Origin: CAYRJA01 sp964424455
GTDB taxonomy: Bacteria; Bacteroidota; Bacteroidia; Chitinophagales; UBA10324
Assembly: GCA_964424455.1 (NCBI GenBank)
Contig: CAYRJA010000086.1
Span: 1 to 14,274 of the forward strand
DNA: 14,274 nucleotides
Direction of reading: 5' to 3'
Shown: piece after piece, positions 1 through 7,722 of the stretch
Numbering within the stretch: position 1 is the stretch's first letter
Layout: each line of letters begins with the position of its first letter
Notes under the pieces: generated by a model
Told to the model about the DNA's origin: nothing
Seen by the model: only the letters and a program-made list of their open reading frames with translations
Databases searched by the model: none
Translations under genes and position numbers: made by a program

Positions 1-257
1 TTTTTACTATATGAATAAATAATTATTGCTTAAATAAATTAAGTAGCGACTAATATAAAATAAAGTAAAAGTGGTATCTATAAATTCTAAATCTTAATGA
101 AAAGAGGTAAATTCTGCTTGCAACATTAGGGTTAATTACTTTAATAGTGCATAAACAGGTTAAGATTTTTTTCAACAGAATAATTGTTGATACTCAATAA
201 GTTGGAAATATTGGAAAAAGTAAGGTTAAATCTTATATAATATTGGAAAACAGGCGA
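1..257. other. AT-rich non-coding left edge
   Basis: No credible reading frame is visible on either strand. The stretch lies downstream of the leftward radical SAM gene, so it holds that gene's 3' untranslated region and whatever follows off the window. The 12-base word AATATTGGAAAA occurs twice (207-218 and 239-250), with a third related TTGGAAA at 202-208. I see no strong terminator hairpin. Confidence 0.5.
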
Positions 258-1571
258 TCAAACTACTGACTTATCCACATTCTGATTTTTATTCAGAAGT
301 TTTTTGACAGATGAAATAGGAGGATTAAAATACCCGTAAGTTATTGAGGGGAATTCTTTTTTAATTTCCTGCATCATATTCTTAATACTGATAACCCCCT
401 CTGTATCTACGACTTTCATTTTGCTTAGATACCAATCCGGATCAATATTGAAGTTGCGCCACTGAATCATGTTTAAATCAGTATCAATAATAAATTTTCT
501 CAGCGCTTCATATTCTGTTACAGTATCAGTCATACCCGGGAACACAAAGTAGTTCAGAGATGCCCACCCACCGTATTTCCGCACTGTCTTTATGCTTTCT
601 GCAAGCGCTTCAAATGAATAATTATTAGGAAGATAATAGTTAGTATAAATTTCTTTCCGGACACTGTTCGCACTCACCCGAATGCTGTTTAATCCTGCTT
701 TGCAGAGGGCTTCAACAGCTTTAGGCATGCTTCCATTTGTATTTAAGTTAATACTGCCTTTATCGGTTTTATTTCTTATAGCTTTTATAACGTCACGAAT
801 TGTTTCCCACATTAGCAAAGGTTCGCCCTCGCAACCTTGTCCGAAACTTACAATTGAGTCAGGCACATTTTCCAGATGAGGTATGGTATATTGAATAATC
901 TCATCAACAGTAGGTTTAAATTCTAACCTGTCTTGTGTGCTTCTGACTTCTTCCTTTTTCGATTGGAAGGAAATGCAGCCGATACAGTTACTGTTACAGG
1001 CGGGAGAACACGGGATGGGCGCTTCCCACCGGTGAAGGAAAAAATTTCTTGCTGCAGGACAGCAATATGTGAGCGCACAATTATTCCCGATATGTGCCAG
1101 CAGGCGATTTTCAGGAAATCGTTGCAGAAGTTGAGCTACATTTTTTTGAATTGAATATTGGTCAAACCCTTTTGGCTCCTGACGAATATCGTTATCTATC
1201 CGAACAGCAGGCACATAAAATTTCCCTTTGTACCAACCGACAGCAGTGTAAGCAAACAAAGGAAGAACCGGCGCATCCTTTTCTTTCTCAAATGCAGAAA
1301 GATAATACATGGTATAGGCAGGCGCCATTTGTACACCAAGAGCAATTCCTTTTTTAGAAACAACCGGCTCACCTGTAATTTTATTAAAGCCAATAGGATA
1401 ACGACCTGGCAATTCATAGAGGTCACTTCCTTCCGGCAACTCAATAAAATCATCAGGACTTAATGCAACTGCATCAAATCCTGAACGACCGCTCATAAAT
1501 ATTTTGGAATCATCAAGTATGTTTCCTTTGCCGTCAGAATATACAAGATTGGGAACTACCGGTAATTTCAT
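258..1571 (-). CDS. Radical SAM protein of unknown function
   Basis: This is a 437-residue protein. The 4Fe-4S cluster motif CxxxCxxC is at C192, C196 and C199 (CNSNCIGC), with an additional cysteine at C188 and a cysteine group at C165, C170 and C171. A GEP-type SAM-binding segment (GQGCEGEPLL, from about 244) and an NLNTNG strand (275-280) follow, as in radical SAM barrels. The first ~160 residues resemble no domain I know; the barrel fills the rest. The reading frame extends 13 codons further upstream, but I chose the ATG at 1569-1571. The -7 element TATTTTTG lies just before it, and the longer version would run through that promoter towards the divergent gene. The family should generate a 5'-deoxyadenosyl radical. 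The substrate is unknown, and no neighbour (precursor peptide, carrier or transporter) suggests one. Confidence 0.85.
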   Translation of the reverse strand: MKLPVVPNLVYSDGKGNILDDSKIFMSGRSGFDAVALSPDDFIELPEGSDLYELPGRYPIGFNKITGEPVVSKKGIALGVQMAPAYTMYYLSAFEKEKDAPVLPLFAYTAVGWYKGKFYVPAVRIDNDIRQEPKGFDQYSIQKNVAQLLQRFPENRLLAHIGNNCALTYCCPAARNFFLHRWEAPIPCSPACNSNCIGCISFQSKKEEVRSTQDRLEFKPTVDEIIQYTIPHLENVPDSIVSFGQGCEGEPLLMWETIRDVIKAIRNKTDKGSINLNTNGSMPKAVEALCKAGLNSIRVSANSVRKEIYTNYYLPNNYSFEALAESIKTVRKYGGWASLNYFVFPGMTDTVTEYEALRKFIIDTDLNMIQWRNFNIDPDWYLSKMKVVDTEGVISIKNMMQEIKKEFPSITYGYFNPPISSVKKLLNKNQNVDKSVV

Positions 1572-1575
1572 TCGG

Positions 1576-1583
1576 CAAAAATA
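1576..1583 (-). promoter_or_regulatory. -7 promoter element of the radical SAM gene
   Basis: Read leftward this is TATTTTTG, a full match to the Bacteroidota -7 consensus TAnnTTTG. Only four bases separate it from the ATG at 1569-1571, so the transcript would be leaderless or nearly so. No TTG is seen at the usual 19-base spacing upstream. Confidence 0.5.
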
Positions 1584-1642
1584 ATCTAAAGAGATGACAG
1601 AGATAAGCATAATACAAAAAGAGAAAATTCTATTGTTCGATA

Positions 1643-1650
1643 TATCTTTC
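1643..1650 (+). promoter_or_regulatory. Possible -7 element of the toroid-protein gene
   Basis: TATCTTTC matches TAnnTTTG at all but the last base and lies six bases before the ATG at 1657. This mirrors the short spacing seen at the radical SAM gene and xerD. It supports the 1657 start over the in-frame ATG at 1594, which would leave the element inside the coding region. No -33 element is evident. Confidence 0.35.
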
Positions 1651-1656
1651 GCCCTG

Positions 1657-3012
1657 ATGAGAGCGCTGATTTTTATTCCATTATTCTTCTGCTGTATTAA
1701 TTGTTTTGCTCAGTGGCAACATGATTCAATTCAAAGAAAAATAAACGGCGCTTTACTTTTTCTTCAACAATCTCAGAAGCAGGAAACAGACGGATTTAAT
1801 TACTGGAAAGGGGAGTGGGGATCGGTTTTAGAGAACACTCAGATGTCTGTTTACTTCGGTAACAAGGGGAAAAATGCCTACGACTCTAATTGTTTCTCAA
1901 CTGCTACTGTCCATAATATCTTGGCTGAAATTTATTTGCAACATTCTGAATATACTTCTATTCCACCTATGTTACAATTGGCAGAAGATTGTATCAGTAC
2001 TTATGAAATTGAAGGTGGTTTTTCTTTCTGGCATAGTATTCCAGCTTCACCTTATTCAATCAGAAGTAAAGACAAGAGTAAACTGGTAGGAGTATTCATG
2101 CGCCGCCCGAATCACTTTATTTACGATGCTCCTTACTGTAACAGATATGCTAATGTCCCGAATGATGCAGATGATACTGCGCTGGGTTACTTAGCTTACT
2201 TTTTAGGTAATGAAGTGGCAAAAATAGATTCTACTTTTATTCCTAAGTCATTACCTACCCACTTAGATTCGCTTTTTGGAAAGTGGCGTGATATACGAAA
2301 GACACGCAGAAGTTTTTCTTATTACAATTATACAAACGGCAATGCACGGCGTACAGGGGCATTTCTTACATGGTTTTCAAAAGAGCGAGTTTATACACCG
2401 TGGGCTTTATTCTTTCCTTATCATACAAAACCAAATCTTCCTCAGCAGGCAAATGAAGTGGATTGTGTAGTAAATGCTAATATTCTACATACGCTTTCAA
2501 CCTTTCAACTATATCAAACAGAAGGAGTGAAAGAAGCAGAGTTGTTTTTGTTGGATGCCATGCAGAATAAAAAAAAATGTTACACCTGTGGTGTTTATTA
2601 TCCTACTGAGTTTACAGCTCATTATGCAGTTTCTAAAGCAATAGTTGGTGGCGCAGTTGCACTCAACCGGGCTGTTCCGTTTATGGTTGACCTTATTTTA
2701 TCAAAGCAGGAAACGAATGGAAGGTGGAAGAGTGAGTTACCTGATAATGATGTTCAGTCTTCAGTTTATGCAATTCTTACTTTGTTGAATGTTGGTGATT
2801 TAAAAGACAATAAAACTGTTACAGCTATTCAAAAGGGCATAAAGTTTATCCATTCACAAGCTATTACAGATAATGGAATGGTTCATTGGAAAGGCGGCAT
2901 CTATTTTTCAGGTGGCACTGTAGTAAGAGATACTCATGTATGGCGATCAGATGCTGTTACAACAGCGCTTTGTCTGGATGCACTGGTGAAATTTCAACAA
3001 ATAGAGAAATAG
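1657..3012 (+). CDS. Exported alpha/alpha-toroid protein with a DxDD motif
   Basis: The protein has 451 residues from the ATG at 1657. An in-frame ATG at 1594 would add 21 polar residues before the signal peptide and is less likely. Residues 1-18 form a signal peptide (MRALIFIPLFFCCINCFA, then QWQ), so the mature protein probably lies beyond the inner membrane. The remainder looks like the alpha/alpha toroid of prenyltransferases and terpene cyclases. A QETDG motif at 42-46 and a QETNGRW motif at 351-357 resemble QW-type repeats. DADDTALGYL begins at D170, giving DxDD at 170-173 as in class II terpene cyclases. Similar helices recur near 365 (DVQSSVYAILTLL) and at the C-terminus (RSDAVTTALCLDAL). 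The DADD may therefore be one variant of a repeat rather than a catalytic site. Squalene-hopene cyclases are longer and lack such a signal peptide. Function is unassigned. Confidence 0.8.
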   Translation: MRALIFIPLFFCCINCFAQWQHDSIQRKINGALLFLQQSQKQETDGFNYWKGEWGSVLENTQMSVYFGNKGKNAYDSNCFSTATVHNILAEIYLQHSEYTSIPPMLQLAEDCISTYEIEGGFSFWHSIPASPYSIRSKDKSKLVGVFMRRPNHFIYDAPYCNRYANVPNDADDTALGYLAYFLGNEVAKIDSTFIPKSLPTHLDSLFGKWRDIRKTRRSFSYYNYTNGNARRTGAFLTWFSKERVYTPWALFFPYHTKPNLPQQANEVDCVVNANILHTLSTFQLYQTEGVKEAELFLLDAMQNKKKCYTCGVYYPTEFTAHYAVSKAIVGGAVALNRAVPFMVDLILSKQETNGRWKSELPDNDVQSSVYAILTLLNVGDLKDNKTVTAIQKGIKFIHSQAITDNGMVHWKGGIYFSGGTVVRDTHVWRSDAVTTALCLDALVKFQQIEK

Positions 3013-4023
3013 CTATGGCTTTACCAATGTAACGGTATAAGTATAGCTTGCTTTTGGTGCACTCCCGATACCACTGACTGTTACTTTATAGGATACATCA
3101 TTTTTATTGGAAATATCAATCCCCTGAGGATCCCATACAAGTGTATTGTCACCATAATTATTAAGAACCGGGAGGACATTTACAGGTATGTTTCCTCCGT
3201 TACTATCTTTCATTGTAACAGTTGCAGATGAAAAATCAGCGCCTGAAATTCCAAATGACCACCGTTCATACACTAATGTTTGTGGTACATAACCTGCCGG
3301 AGGATAAGCAATGTATTCAGGTATCTTCGTATTTCCTTTTGGAAAACCAATTACACCAAGCGACATAGAATAATCAGTTGAGCCAACACTGAAAACCGTT
3401 GCCTTAGAATAGAGAATCCAGCGGCGATGACCTGCCTGAGTATTGGATGATCCGGCATCCTGAATGAACCGGGTGATAGAACTTGATGTACTTGTACCTA
3501 ACGCAAGATTTGAAGTTCCTGCACCGGACGCACCGTCAGCAGTATAACAAAGCCATGAAGCGGGAGGATTATGGTCAAGCGCATTATTAGCTCTCATCAT
3601 TAAGGCAGTTTGCTGATACATTGGAAATTTTGTGCTGTCCCATTTGATATTATCATTCAATCCTACCATTCTCCTGAAATAGTTAATACGCTGTAATATT
3701 TTATCGCGGACGGATGCAGGAATTGTACCTGCATCACATGAAGCAGCATTTCCCGTCCATCCTGATACCGAAACGCCTGAGCCGATATAGTTGATATTGT
3801 AATCTTCTATCACACTATCTCTTTTTGATTTTATACATGCTATACATGGTCCGCCGCAGTCAATTCCCGTTTCTCCCTGGTTTTGAATCCCATCAGAACA
3901 AGTGGCTGTTGGTGTTATATCCTTCCTGGAATTATTATTCTTTTTACAACTTATAGTCGAAATTATTAAAACGGCAACTGTAATATAGATATAAATCCAG
4001 ATAGCAGAAGTTCGAAATATCAT
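3013..4023 (-). CDS. CAP-domain lipoprotein
   Basis: The protein has 336 residues. A hydrophobic N-terminus ends at C26 (ISTISCKKNNN), a plausible though imperfect lipobox with Thr at -3, so it is probably a lipoprotein beyond the inner membrane. Residues 42-63 carry a cysteine motif of the form C-DGIQN-ETGIDCGGPC-C that recurs in exported Bacteroidota proteins. A CAP/SCP-like domain follows at about 105-215, with LDHNPP (H151), SNLALG (171-176) and AGHRRWIL (H199 in the GHRR). CAP domains usually have a Glu before the NLA segment; here it is Ser, so the usual His/Glu cluster is incomplete. The C-terminal ~100 residues are beta-rich, perhaps an Ig-like fold. Its TAG stop directly abuts the TAG of the convergent gene. 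No enzymatic role is claimed. Confidence 0.85.
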   Translation of the reverse strand: MIFRTSAIWIYIYITVAVLIISTISCKKNNNSRKDITPTATCSDGIQNQGETGIDCGGPCIACIKSKRDSVIEDYNINYIGSGVSVSGWTGNAASCDAGTIPASVRDKILQRINYFRRMVGLNDNIKWDSTKFPMYQQTALMMRANNALDHNPPASWLCYTADGASGAGTSNLALGTSTSSSITRFIQDAGSSNTQAGHRRWILYSKATVFSVGSTDYSMSLGVIGFPKGNTKIPEYIAYPPAGYVPQTLVYERWSFGISGADFSSATVTMKDSNGGNIPVNVLPVLNNYGDNTLVWDPQGIDISNKNDVSYKVTVSGIGSAPKASYTYTVTLVKP

Positions 4024-4064
4024 TATAGGAAATACTTTAAAAAAAAGAATGAAATGAATTTAGG

Positions 4065-4072
4065 CAAATGTA
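4065..4072 (-). promoter_or_regulatory. -7 promoter element of the CAP lipoprotein gene
   Basis: Read leftward this is TACATTTG, an exact fit to TAnnTTTG, about 41 bases before the start codon at 4023. That would give a leader of roughly 35 bases. No TTG lies 19 bases further upstream, so half of the usual signal is missing. Confidence 0.35.
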
Positions 4073-4230
4073 TTTGTTGAAATAAAAATTGAGAATGGAG
4101 CTTGTAACAGATTATTGTGGATAATACAGTAAAAACATCTCAACTACTTGAGTCAAAACAGGTGCTGTTAACGGTTCTATTGATAATGTAATTAATTCCA
4201 TTTCGATAAACTTTTTCCTTTTCTAAAATA

Positions 4231-4238
4231 TATCTTTG
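4231..4238 (+). promoter_or_regulatory. -7 promoter element of lepA
   Basis: TATCTTTG fits the consensus TAnnTTTG exactly and lies 17 bases before the lepA ATG, predicting a leader of about 10-13 bases without a Shine-Dalgarno site. The matching -33 TTTG is not clear; a TTTC at 4201-4204 is too far away for good spacing. Confidence 0.5.
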
Positions 4239-4255
4239 CGCTCCTTAATTTAAGA

Positions 4256-6049
4256 ATGAAGAACATCCGCAACTTTTGCATTATCGCTCATATTGATCAC
4301 GGTAAAAGCACTCTGGCAGACCGGTTATTAGAAGTGACTAAGACAGTTACCAAACGGCAAATGATGGATCAGGTATTGGATAATATGGATCTGGAACGCG
4401 AGAAAGGAATTACGATAAAGAGCCATGCGATTCAGATGAAATATTTTCAGGATAATAAGGAATATGTACTTAATCTGATAGACACACCCGGCCATGTGGA
4501 TTTCAGCTATGAAGTGTCCCGTGCCATAGCATCATGCGAAGGCGCATTGTTGTTAGTGGATGCCACGCAGGGTATTCAGGCGCAGACTATTTCCAATCTA
4601 TATCTTGCCATAGATAATAATCTTGAAATTATTCCGGTAGTAAATAAAATTGACATGAACGGTGCGATGGTTGAAGAAACCAAAGATCAAATTGTTGACC
4701 TTGTCGGTTGTAAACGAGAAGACATTCTTTTAGCCAGCGGTAGAACAGGGCAGGGAGTGGATGAAATTTTGCGGGAGATTGTAGAACGGATTCCTGCACC
4801 AAATGGAAACTCATCGGCTCCGTTGCAGGCATTAATTTTCGATTCTGTATTTAACTCGTATCGCGGCATCATCGCTTACTTCAGAATTTTTAATGGTGAA
4901 ATAAAAAAAGGAGATAAAATACGTTTCTTCAATACCGGTGAAGATTACATTGCTGAAGAGGTGGGAGTACTGCTGTTACAAAAATCACCTCGTGATACTA
5001 TTACAACAGGTGATGTGGGATATGTAATTACAGGAATAAAAGAATCAAGAGAAGTAAAGGTAGGCGACACAATTACGCTCGCCGCAAACCCTTGTTCTGA
5101 AGGCATTAAGGGTTTTGAAGAAGTGAAGCCAATGGTGTTTGCTGGTATTTATCCTGTGGACACAGATGATTACGAAGAATTGAGGGATTCATTAGAAAAG
5201 CTGAAACTGAATGATGCATCATTAACCTTTGAGCCGGAATCTTCCATTGCGCTTGGCTTTGGTTTCCGTTGCGGCTTTCTCGGTATGCTACACCTGGAAA
5301 TTATTCAGGAACGTTTGGATCGGGAGTTTAATATGTCGGTAATTACCACTGTACCGAATGTCGGCTTCTATGCATACACCTCAAGAGGAGAGAAATTAGC
5401 AATTAATAATCCATCTGATTTTCCTGATCCTACCACACTTGAAAGAGTCGAAGAACCTTGGATAAGCGCTTCAACCATTTGCAAGCCGGAATATATCGGA
5501 CCGATTATTAATTTGTGTATTAATAAGCGAGGAATTCTCAAAGGGCAAAACTATCTTACCCCTTCACGTGTAGAATTAGTTTTTGAATTGCCTCTTACTG
5601 AAATTGTATTTGACTTTTATGATAAATTGAAATCCATTTCACGCGGTTATGCCAGTTTTGATTATCACCCGATTGATTTTCGTGTAAGTGATTTGGTTAA
5701 ATTAGATATTAAACTCAATAGTGAAAATGTAGATGCTCTTTCTGCACTGATTCACAGAGCGCGTGCAGAAGATTTCGGTAGAAAAATATGCCTAAAGTTG
5801 AAAGAATTGCTTCCACGCCAGCAGTTTGCTATTGCCATTCAGGCAGCTATCGGTTCAAAAATTATTGCGCGTGAAACGATAAGCGCCCTTCGTAAAGATG
5901 TTACAGCGAAATGCTACGGAGGTGATATTTCACGAAAGAGAAAACTATTAGAGAAACAGAAAGAAGGAAAGAAGAGAATGAAACAAGTAGGTAGTGTTGA
6001 GATTCCACAGTCGGCATTCTTAGCAGTACTGAAGATTGATAATAATTAA
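4256..6049 (+). CDS. lepA: Elongation factor 4 (LepA), translational GTPase
   Basis: The 597-residue protein has the usual LepA length. GTPase motifs are intact: P-loop AHIDHGKST (11-19), switch I DLEREKGITIK (45-55), DTPGH (76-80) and NKID (130-133). The LepA-specific C-terminal domain is present, with YGGDISRKRKLL and GSVEIPQSAF near the end. Those features separate it from EF-G and from BipA/TypA. LepA is a ribosome-binding GTPase related to EF-G that affects elongation or initiation efficiency, especially under ionic or temperature stress; its precise role is debated. The ATG at 4256 starts directly at the conserved KNIRNFCIIAHIDHGKS block, so the start is secure. It appears to be a single transcription unit with its own promoter, 112 bases before folD. 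Confidence 0.97.
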   Translation: MKNIRNFCIIAHIDHGKSTLADRLLEVTKTVTKRQMMDQVLDNMDLEREKGITIKSHAIQMKYFQDNKEYVLNLIDTPGHVDFSYEVSRAIASCEGALLLVDATQGIQAQTISNLYLAIDNNLEIIPVVNKIDMNGAMVEETKDQIVDLVGCKREDILLASGRTGQGVDEILREIVERIPAPNGNSSAPLQALIFDSVFNSYRGIIAYFRIFNGEIKKGDKIRFFNTGEDYIAEEVGVLLLQKSPRDTITTGDVGYVITGIKESREVKVGDTITLAANPCSEGIKGFEEVKPMVFAGIYPVDTDDYEELRDSLEKLKLNDASLTFEPESSIALGFGFRCGFLGMLHLEIIQERLDREFNMSVITTVPNVGFYAYTSRGEKLAINNPSDFPDPTTLERVEEPWISASTICKPEYIGPIINLCINKRGILKGQNYLTPSRVELVFELPLTEIVFDFYDKLKSISRGYASFDYHPIDFRVSDLVKLDIKLNSENVDALSALIHRARAEDFGRKICLKLKELLPRQQFAIAIQAAIGSKIIARETISALRKDVTAKCYGGDISRKRKLLEKQKEGKKRMKQVGSVEIPQSAFLAVLKIDNN

Positions 6050-6118
6050 AGCGAAAGGATATAGGCAAAAAACGTGTTTAAAGACAATACTAACCTGATA
6101 TTTGTTCCTGTTGTCGTA

Positions 6119-6133
6119 AATAGCGGAGCTATT
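6119..6133 (+). terminator. Small hairpin between lepA and folD
   Basis: AATAGC and GCTATT form a perfect six-pair stem around a three-base GGA loop, about 70 bases after the lepA stop and 28 before the folD start. A run of seven A occurs ten bases downstream on the + strand, but no T-run follows. It could be a weak terminator for lepA or part of the folD leader; the stem is short enough to be chance. Confidence 0.25.
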
Positions 6134-6161
6134 ATTCAATGTTAAAAAAACAGTATAGGTA

Positions 6162-7034
6162 ATGACCATACTCGACGGAAAAAATCTTTCAGAAGAAATA
6201 CAGATAAGTCTTGCTGCTAAAGTGGCAGCATTAAAAATACATGGGAAGAAAACGCCTCATCTTGCAGCTGTTCTTGTCGGACACGATGGTGCCAGTGAAA
6301 CTTATGTTGCAAGCAAAGTAAAAACCTGTGAGAAAATTGGATTTCAATCTTCACTGTATCGTTATGAGGAATCTGTTACAGAAAAAGAACTGATTGATTT
6401 AATCGTAAGACTAAATGAAGATAAAAATGTGGATGGTATTCTTGTTCAGCTTCCACTACCTAAGCATATTGATGTAGAGAAAGTAACAGAAGCTATTTCG
6501 CCTCAAAAGGATGTAGATGGTTTTCATCCGGTGAATATCGGACGAATGGTAAAAAATCTTCCTTGTCATATTTCAGCTACTCCTTATGGAATTATTCTTT
6601 TGCTTGAACGATATAAAATTGAAACTTCAGGAAAAAATTGTGTAGTGATTGGAAGAAGTGATATAGTTGGAAAACCAATCAGTATTCTGCTGAGTAGAAA
6701 CGGTTATCCGGGCAACTGCACTGTAACACTTTGCCATAGTAAAACTAAGGACATTGCTAAAATTTGCAGTGAAGCAGATATTATTATTGCAGCATTGGGC
6801 AACCCTGAATTTGTACGGGCAGATATGGTAAAAGAAGGAGCAGTAGTTATAGATGTAGGAATTACGCGTGTAAGCGATTCATCTAAGAAAACAGGATACA
6901 GATTAATTGGCGATGTTCATTTTGAAAGTGTTTCACCTAAATGCAGTTTCATTACTCCTGTTCCCGGTGGGGTAGGGAAGATGACCATTGCTGCACTAAT
7001 GATGAACACGATGCGCGCAGCAGAATTAAAATAA
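6162..7034 (+). CDS. folD: Bifunctional methylenetetrahydrofolate dehydrogenase/cyclohydrolase
   Basis: The 290-residue protein has the normal FolD length. It should interconvert 5,10-methylene-, 5,10-methenyl- and 10-formyl-tetrahydrofolate with NADP in the cytoplasm, supplying one-carbon units for purines and formyl-Met-tRNA. Visible signatures are YVASK (Y48, K52, the catalytic Tyr and Lys), DGILVQLPLP (91-100), QKDVDGFHP (115-123, with the substrate-binding Asp), the Rossmann segment GRSDIVGKP (164-172) and TPVPGGVGKMT (265-275). All key residues are intact. The ATG at 6162 places the N-terminus where the family expects it. queE begins one base after its stop codon, so the two are very likely one operon. 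No clear promoter was found; GATATTTG at 6097-6104 is a one-mismatch -7 candidate lacking a -33 partner. Confidence 0.97.
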   Translation: MTILDGKNLSEEIQISLAAKVAALKIHGKKTPHLAAVLVGHDGASETYVASKVKTCEKIGFQSSLYRYEESVTEKELIDLIVRLNEDKNVDGILVQLPLPKHIDVEKVTEAISPQKDVDGFHPVNIGRMVKNLPCHISATPYGIILLLERYKIETSGKNCVVIGRSDIVGKPISILLSRNGYPGNCTVTLCHSKTKDIAKICSEADIIIAALGNPEFVRADMVKEGAVVIDVGITRVSDSSKKTGYRLIGDVHFESVSPKCSFITPVPGGVGKMTIAALMMNTMRAAELK

Positions 7035-7035
7035 A

Positions 7036-7680
7036 ATGGAAAATAACACCCTCAATATATTCAGAGAAACTAAATCTGTAGTTCTCCAACTGCCTTTAAT
7101 GGAACAATTCTATTCTATTCAGGGTGAAGGTTTCCATCAGGGGAAGCCTGCTTCTTTTATCCGGCTTGCAGGTTGTGATGTCGGCTGTGTGTGGTGCGAT
7201 GTAAAAGAATCATGGGATGTAAATAAACACCCGCTGACTTCTGTGGAGCAGATGATTTCAGAGATAAAAAATTACCCTGCTGAAATCTGTATTGTAACAG
7301 GCGGCGAACCGTTGATGCACAATTTAACATTGCTGACTAAAGAACTTCACAAGCAAAAAAAGAAAACACATTTGGAAACATCAGGTACTCATCCACTATC
7401 AGGTGATTGGGACTGGATTTGCTTTTCTCCTAAAAAATTTAAAGCGCCAATACCGGAAATATTCCCTGAAGCCAGTGAATTGAAGGTAGTGATTTTCCAT
7501 CCTTCCGATTTAGAATGGGCAGAATCATTTGCAGAAAAAGTTGCACCGGATTGTAAGCTGTTTTTACAGCCGGAATGGAGCAAAGCAGATAAAATGATTC
7601 CATTAGTTGCGGAATATGTAAAAGAAAATCCTAAGTGGAGAATTTCATTGCAGATACATAAGTATATGAATCTGCCATGA
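7036..7680 (+). CDS. queE: 7-carboxy-7-deazaguanine synthase (QueE)
   Basis: The 214-residue radical SAM enzyme converts 6-carboxy-5,6,7,8-tetrahydropterin to 7-carboxy-7-deazaguanine in the queuosine/preQ0 pathway. The conserved start of the fold, EQFYSIQGEG (23-32), is followed by GKPASFIRLAGC and the cluster cysteines C47, C51 and C54 (CDVGCVWC). GGEPLMH (89-95) supplies SAM contacts, and QIHKYMNLP closes the protein as in Bacteroidota homologues. CDVGCVWCD and the short length distinguish it from pyruvate-formate-lyase activases. The ATG lies one base after the folD stop; an in-frame Met at residue 22 is a possible alternative start. No other queuosine gene is in the window. Confidence 0.94.
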   Translation: MENNTLNIFRETKSVVLQLPLMEQFYSIQGEGFHQGKPASFIRLAGCDVGCVWCDVKESWDVNKHPLTSVEQMISEIKNYPAEICIVTGGEPLMHNLTLLTKELHKQKKKTHLETSGTHPLSGDWDWICFSPKKFKAPIPEIFPEASELKVVIFHPSDLEWAESFAEKVAPDCKLFLQPEWSKADKMIPLVAEYVKENPKWRISLQIHKYMNLP

Positions 7681-7698
7681 GTCTTTCACATAATAAAA

Positions 7699-7706
7699 TA
7701 ACTTTG
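7699..7706 (+). promoter_or_regulatory. -7 promoter element of the glycosyltransferase gene
   Basis: TAACTTTG fits TAnnTTTG exactly. It lies in the 42-base gap after queE and 16 bases before the TTG start at 7723. It suggests that the glycosyltransferase is transcribed separately from folD-queE. A -33 TTG at standard spacing is not seen. Confidence 0.45.
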
Positions 7707-7722
7707 CTGTTTAACTTCTCAT

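Noticed and set aside
682..1463. Several rightward open frames of 65-101 codons across the radical SAM gene
   Set aside because: They lie antisense to a well-supported gene with intact motifs and show no protein-like features of their own.
1594..1656. N-terminal extension of the toroid protein from the ATG at 1594
   Set aside because: It would bury the signal peptide behind 21 polar residues and place its own -7 element inside the gene.
1657..3012. Firm call of squalene-hopene or diterpene cyclase
   Set aside because: The protein is short and exported, and the DxDD falls within a recurring helix pattern, so the motif alone is not enough.
6097..6104. GATATTTG as the folD promoter
   Set aside because: It has one mismatch in a key base, no -33 TTG at usable spacing and a long leader; it is only mentioned under folD.
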